The position numbers and the translations under genes were made by a program. Source: Parapristionchus giblindavisi (lineage: Eukaryota > Nematoda > Chromadorea > Rhabditida > Diplogasteridae). From it: DNA of 64,000 nucleotides. Shown here one piece after another: positions 59,132 through 64,000 of the stretch (within the stretch, counting starts at the first letter, position 1; the number at the start of each line of letters is the position of its first letter). The notes under the pieces are model-generated. The model had not been told where the DNA came from and ran no database searches. It worked only from the letters and a program-made list of their open reading frames with translations. The stretch lies in NCBI GenBank assembly GCA_943737045.1, contig CALSFV010000212.1:357001-421000 (forward strand), in the 5' to 3' direction.

Positions 59132-62100
59132 TAAGTTCCACCTTCTTCTGGTGCAGACATTGCAAATCCACATCAATTTGCTCGTCCATCTCATCTTAAT
59201 CTTTATCATAGTCATCTTCGTCGTTGGCATTATCAAATACACCGTGCCGAATTGTAGAAAACTGAGGATCGAAAGGTTACAGAATTTGTATGCTTGTCGT
59301 TGTTGGGCGGCGATATTTGCAGAGGGTTGAGCTTGTCCGAATCTGGAACCGAACTAATGGTTTGCCCCCAAATGAGGCTTGTTCGCAGGAATGTATGGCT
59401 TAATCTTTTATCTGAGCATATCACCGCTGGCAGGATCAACCAGGTAACTGTCATACGACAGAGTTGTACATTTGCATGCTCGATGTACTGTTTCTAAACA
59501 ATCCTAAAGGAATCCTAAAGGAGAAAGGGCGTGTGACGGACACACAAACAAACAAACTCAGGTGTTTGAATCCATGCATGATCCAAGTAAAATTCGTGCA
59601 ATTAGTGGCATGATCATGCATGGAAAATACTCGAACCATGCATGGATTATCCGTGATCATGCATGGATTCCGTCATTCCATGCATGATCACGGTAAATTC
59701 GTGCATGATCACGGAAGATCCATGCATGATCACGAACGATGGATATTCCATGCATGATCATGCATGGAATGTCGAATCATGCATGATTATACTTGTATTC
59801 GTGATCATGCAAGTATTTCAACACCAGAGAACAAACAGACAGATGTGCCCTATCATTTTATAGAATAAAGTAACTCTCTCGAGCTATTCAGCGATCGTGA
59901 TTTTATAGTAGAGTCAAGAACTCGTTATTTGCATACTTTATCAGCTAAATATATCAAGAAAACCACTTTCTTAAGGTCATACACATTGGCAAAAGCCTTG
60001 GGCAGCATTGGAAAGCCAGCGAAAAATCAGCAAAAAACATTGTCCTGGGGAGGGGTTCGAACCCACCCTAGGAAAATGAGCTCGATCGGGCGATAGCGTT
60101 GGCTTAAAAGTGATATTCCGACAAAATCGATTTTTCTCAATTAATTTTTATTAAATTCTACATGAAATTTGCTACAAGATAGCGTCAGTGGAATTCCCCG
60201 GAGATTATTGTAAAGTGCTGATTTATTTTTTTAAAGATTGAAAACGTCCAAAAAAATTGGTTTTTCGCACATTACGGGAGCTATACTAGACCTAGAGCTC
60301 TGAAAATTTATATTCTGGCATACCGTTTTGCGCTCTTTCGAATGGTATATAACAAGATAGGAAAATCTCAACTTTATTTTTCGCGAGATAAAAGATCAAA
60401 GATCACATTTGGAGTCCAATTTTTTGGCTGAAGTGTATCCCACCCCTAGGCACTCCATCTGTGAAGTTTGAGCGCATAGAAACGATTTTCACCAACTGTG
60501 CCACTTTGCTTGCCGTCTTAGCGAGAACGCCTTTTAAACCACGAGCGTACTTCATGTAATCACAATCTCAACTTACTATTTTTGCGGTCGTCCTGCTCCA
60601 GCACGTCGAGTGGGGGAACGGACGGGCGGAGGTGGCGGAGATATACGAATGGCTTTACGCTTGATCCGACCCGGAGAGCTGTCGGATGACTGAAACATAT
60701 GTATGTAAGGTCATTTACAACTGTAATATCTCCAAATAACAATGGATCATTATTAATTATGTTAAATAATAATTAATAATAGTAGTTAAATAAAAATTAA
60801 ATAATAATAAGCTTACATCAGATGGATCATCAAAATCTCGTCTCGATCGTCGGATCTCATCAAGGCGCTGAGAAATATCAACATATATTTATTTAGTTCA
60901 TCAAATATATTCCTAAACACCATAGGTCGAAAAGTAGGTTATAAACTACCAAGTCTGACCGGATTTTGAGCCAAAATTTCACAAAAATCGAAAAACCTGA
61001 CCGGATTTTGAGCCAAAATTGCACAAAAATTGAAAAACCTGACCGGACTGAGAGCCAAATTTGCCAAAAATCGAAAAACCTGACCGGATTTTGAAAACCG
61101 ATAACATAGCTATTCGGTCTATGCTAAACACATTACTGGCAAAGGGAAATGGATTTCCGTCGCGTATAATCAATATAATAATATTGCTTGACCCATAGGT
61201 GGGCACGCTGGGGGAAAGGCTGTGCGCAAACCGGGGAATTGTAAGGCAAGGCTATGCGCATGACTATTTTTTGTAGATTTGACTCGAAATTTTAAAAAAT
61301 TTTCGAGGCAAAACTATGCGCAAGGCCCCGCAAGGGAAGGCAAGGCTATGTGCAAAAAGAATTCGTTTTCACGAGCCCACCTATGGCTTGACCACTACAT
61401 CAAAGTTGGAATAATCACGACATTCAAGAAAAGAGGGAGCTTTAAATATTATAGAAACATGGATTCAACAAGTACAGAGAAGGCATCTCTATGTGAATTT
61501 CAAAGATCAAAGATCAAAGATCATCTTCATATCGTGTACCTTATCTTGCAACTGCTGTACAGGCGGTGGTGATTTCCGTTCTTCATATTCATATCTCTTC
61601 TTGGCATCCACACGATTCGATGTTGGCGGATTCGGTACCGGAGGAGGATTTGGCTGAAATATTGATTGATTGATTAGATGATTACAGTAATCAAATTACA
61701 GTAACCCGATTAGCAGAATGTAGCTCGTTTGAACACATCGTACAGGAGATAACACCAGGTATTGTACATTGGTATACGATAGTCAGACAATCAATCAATC
61801 AATCAATCAATAATCTTACATTGATTTTGGCGACCTTTCTAGGTGCATGTTCATGATGATTATGAGAGGATCGACTAGTGGATGGTTGCTGTTCCACATC
61901 AAGAACACCGTTGAACTTCAAACAGAATTTAGACGTGCATCTGTAATAATAATAATTATTATTTATTCATTTATTTATTTATTCCATCAGAAAAAACATT
62001 ATTATTATTATCACTATTAATAATGCAATGAATATTATCTCATTATAATTCATATAACAACAACAACACTTAATGACGTTACGTTCTGACACAATGAAAA

Positions 62101-62553
62101 CAAAAACATCCCGCAAGTATCAAGTTTCAACATATATTCAATCTCACAAGCAAATTTACTTGTCGCTAAAAATCCTCTGGTCGTATGGAATAGTACTCAC
62201 CTCCACTTATTTCCATGTGGGAGACACTCACAACCACAATCAGTACAGAATTTGACGAGGCCTGTAAAACCAATCAATAAATCAATATTAAATCAATCAA
62301 TAGACTTCTAATTAACATCTATTTATAAAATAATGTTAGCAATGTGTGATTTGAAATTTTACCTGCAAGTGGCGCGACTGGAGCTTCTGGCGTCCTAGCA
62401 CGCTCTCCACCCTGCAATCAGATTACTGTAATCATTTTAGAGTACGGTTACATTCAAAAATATATACTATAATATTGGAACGTTAGACACGAAGTCGACT
62501 ACGAAAAAGTTTAAAAATGACTAATTCGAATAATAATCTTCAAAATCATATTA

Positions 62554-62600
<47 letters not shown>

Positions 62601-64000
62601 CATAATAATAATTCCCGCCAACTAACCGCTCCTGATGATCCTTCTGACGGTAGATTATCAAGGGCGAGCATGAGTGCTTCATGGGAGAAGATATTATGGG
62701 CTTGATCATACAATTCATCGAAGACATCTGATACTCCCGATATACCAGAGATCAATCTGAGAATCGATATTGAATAATCGATAATTCATCATTATATGAT
62801 ATTTAGTAATGACAATTGTCAGGAAAAAATCGTAGAAATCCAAAGAAACTGTTTCACTCTTTACAATACCACTCAGTATTTACATTATTGAGCACTATGA
62901 TAGCTATGCAGCAAACCAATCATATCATATCAATCAATACTCCATTTAATCAATCAATAATCATAGAATACCGTACCTGCTCCTTCTTCCTCCTTCGCTT
63001 CCACTCCTCGTTCTCATTCGATTCGCACTCAACATGTACTCTTCGAATACTCGACTCGATCCACGAGAACGTTTCGATCGAGTATCATCATCCTGTAATT
63101 GATATTCCATTTAAAAGGTAAAAATAATACTTACTTTATTATCAAGTGTTACAAAACTTCTATGCTCGATTCAACAGTTACGAAAAGAAAAAAACAGTGA
63201 AAACTCTCCTCGTTTTACATATTCTCTCATATTTTTCTTTTCTTTTCGAGACATTTGATCACTACATTATTATGGCTAAAGTAATGAGCTACTGTTCGCC
63301 TCGTTTTAATAAAGACAATGAACCATTGCAAGATCAAGTTTCGGTACAATGCATACTGTGTAAGAATAAGGAAACAATCGATACCTGATCGATTAGTCCA
63401 ACGGCTGGATCATAGCCTTCTAGTGGCTGCAAATGGTATACGGTTAGATCAAGAGATCAAAGATCAAGATTACGGTAACATCAAAGATCAGGACTGACAT
63501 TAAGATGATCGAATGCATCAAGAACCAGTCGTTGTTCTTCAGGATCACTCATTAGTAATCGTCGTTTGTTTGATCCAGTTGAACTCTCACTGTTGAGTCT
63601 GCAATGAAGAATTATGAGAATCATTAATGTCTTTGCACATTCATATTAAGTAATAATAAATAGAACGTACAATTAAAAGATATGTATGGACAGTATATTT
63701 ATCTTTATTATTAACGGATGATTTAGAAAATTAAAACTTCATGGAATTTGGGCAATTGTTTATATTAGTAAGCAATAAACGAACGAATAATGCGAAAGTA
63801 AATTAAAACTATACTATAAGTAAACTGTAAATAAGTAAGACTTACCTATTCCTCTGTTTCTTCATATTTTGCATGAGACTCTTCATAAGCGAGGCTGAAC
63901 TGCTAGTACGTGATCTAGCTCTGAAGAGGAAATCAATAATCATAGGTCGAATAGCTAGGTTATCGGTTTTCAAAATGCGGTCATGTTTTTCGATTTTTGG
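55114..64000 (-). CDS. AT-hook protein with two similar Cys-rich modules, 5' end outside window
   Basis: Probably a nuclear chromatin-associated protein; I do not recognise the family. Exons that join in phase include 55114-55224 (stop TAG), 55399-55489, 55565-55621, 55880-55977, 56531-56659, 57002-57132, 57200-57285, 57841-57942, 60577-60689, an exon starting at 60817, about 61536-61655 and 61818-61942, and exons near 62202, 62362, 62627, 62974, 63390, 63500 and 63846. Features in protein order: basic Ser-rich start, MSDPEEQRLVLDAFDHLN, DDDTRSKRSRGSSR, Cys module 1 (FCTDCGCECLPHGNKWRC), Pro-rich segments, AT-hook-like RRAGAGRPQK, Cys module 2 (NCAFCGG...MCGG...RWRCVDKKCRKW), AT-hook KRLGRPPKAHG, and an Ala/Lys-rich region. 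The introns are full of mobile elements. Confidence 0.7.
56271..56464. mobile_element. CATACATT MITE with 8-bp target duplication
   Basis: 194 bp, left CATACATTTTCGGTACCCT, right AGGGTATGGCAATGTATG, exact flanking repeat ATAGTAAT (56263-56270 and 56465-56472). The interior has TTATATAGTGGGTCAATTCTC units not found in the other families. It lies in an intron of the 55114-64000 gene. Confidence 0.88.
59061..59131. repeat. (GA)n microsatellite
   Basis: About 35 GA units with a few interruptions in the centre of the foldback element. Leu/Ser ORFs across it are artefacts. Confidence 0.95.
59557..59829. mobile_element. MITE made of GCATGATC palindromes
   Basis: Termini CTCAGGTGTTTGAAT / ATTTCAACACCAGAG. 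The interior has a dozen or more CCATGCATGATC / GATCATGCATGG units. It interrupts the right arm of the foldback; the empty site in the left arm (CAAA repeats) shows it is an insertion, with about 7-8 bp of the flank duplicated. Confidence 0.75.
60921..61123. mobile_element. CATAGGTCGAA MITE with 8-bp target duplication
   Basis: 203 bp, left CATAGGTCGAAAAGTAGGTTAT, right inverse ending TTCGGTCTATG, exact flanking repeat CTAAACAC (60913-60920 and 61124-61131). The interior has four tandem units of about 40 bp (CCTGACCGGATTTTGAGCC). Confidence 0.9.
61194..61385. mobile_element. CATAGGTGGGC MITE with 8-bp target duplication
   Basis: 192 bp, ends CATAGGTGGGC/GCCCACCTATG, exact flanking repeat GCTTGACC (61186-61193 and 61386-61393). 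It inserted only 70 bp from the element at 60921-61123. Confidence 0.92.
63941..64000. mobile_element. CATAGGTCGAA MITE cut by the window end
   Basis: Starts CATAGGTCGAATAGCTAGG and continues with the family interior (GCGGTCATGTTTTTCG). The right end is beyond the window. Confidence 0.75.

Larger units (their letters stand above)
58293..60538. mobile_element. Large foldback element (2.2 kb) in an intron
   Basis: Ends TTTAAAAGGCGTTCTCG / CGAGAACGCCTTTTAAA. The left arm 58293-58945 is inverse to 59325-60538, and the right arm is enlarged by a GCATGATC element (59557-59829) and by about 240 bp at 59945-60185 holding a tRNA-like GGGTTCGAACCC (60054-60070). Both arms share CCTAGGGGTGGGATACACTT with 24957-27065. 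It sits between exons 57841-57942 and 60577-60689. ORFs inside are shadows. Confidence 0.75.

Noticed and set aside
59004..59242. Leu/Ser-rich minus-strand ORFs
   Set aside because: These are translations of the (GA)n tract.

Overview
The window is nuclear DNA of a nematode, most likely a free-living rhabditid or diplogastrid (Pristionchus/Caenorhabditis grade). The evidence is intron-dense genes with short introns and TTTCAG acceptors, a LIPS-type lipase, two PP1-type phosphatases of the kind expanded in nematodes, a decayed mariner element, and a very high load of small inverted-repeat transposons. All gene models below were spliced by hand from GT/AG junctions and reading phase. No RNA or database evidence was available.

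Layout. 1-1730: 3' part of a PP1-like phosphatase gene (+). 2023-4939: a diverged tandem duplication of about 1.1 kb with a possible small gene (-) in the second copy. 4936-14500: gene-poor DNA with inverted-repeat elements, among them a nested foldback at 9382-10540 and a mariner element at 12271-13508 with a broken transposase. 15090-20255: secreted or membrane-anchored lipase (+). 20880-23532: complete second PP1-like phosphatase (+). 23899-27065: a hAT-like MITE, then a 2.1 kb foldback element with a small ORF between its arms.

28764-47732: three minus-strand genes separated by only about 260-330 bp. In transcription order they are NDUFB7 (complex I), a HEAT/Rix1-like acidic-tail protein, and a chromodomain plus SET histone methyltransferase of the SUV39 type. 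The spacing suggests an operon. 47979-53674: a near-perfect 5.7 kb palindrome carrying two mirrored copies of an unrecognised three-exon gene; one copy is truncated by a 1-nt deletion. 55114-64000: 3' part of a minus-strand gene for an AT-hook protein with two similar Cys-rich modules. One of its introns holds another 2.2 kb foldback element.

The most informative structural signal is a set of about 200-bp elements with CATAC/CATAG termini. At least six have exact 8-bp target-site duplications and one more has a 7/8 match. They include several internally unrelated families and point to one hAT-type transposition activity. A second pervasive signal is a 7-bp GATCAAA tandem repeat that sits almost only in introns, often directly beside splice acceptors.
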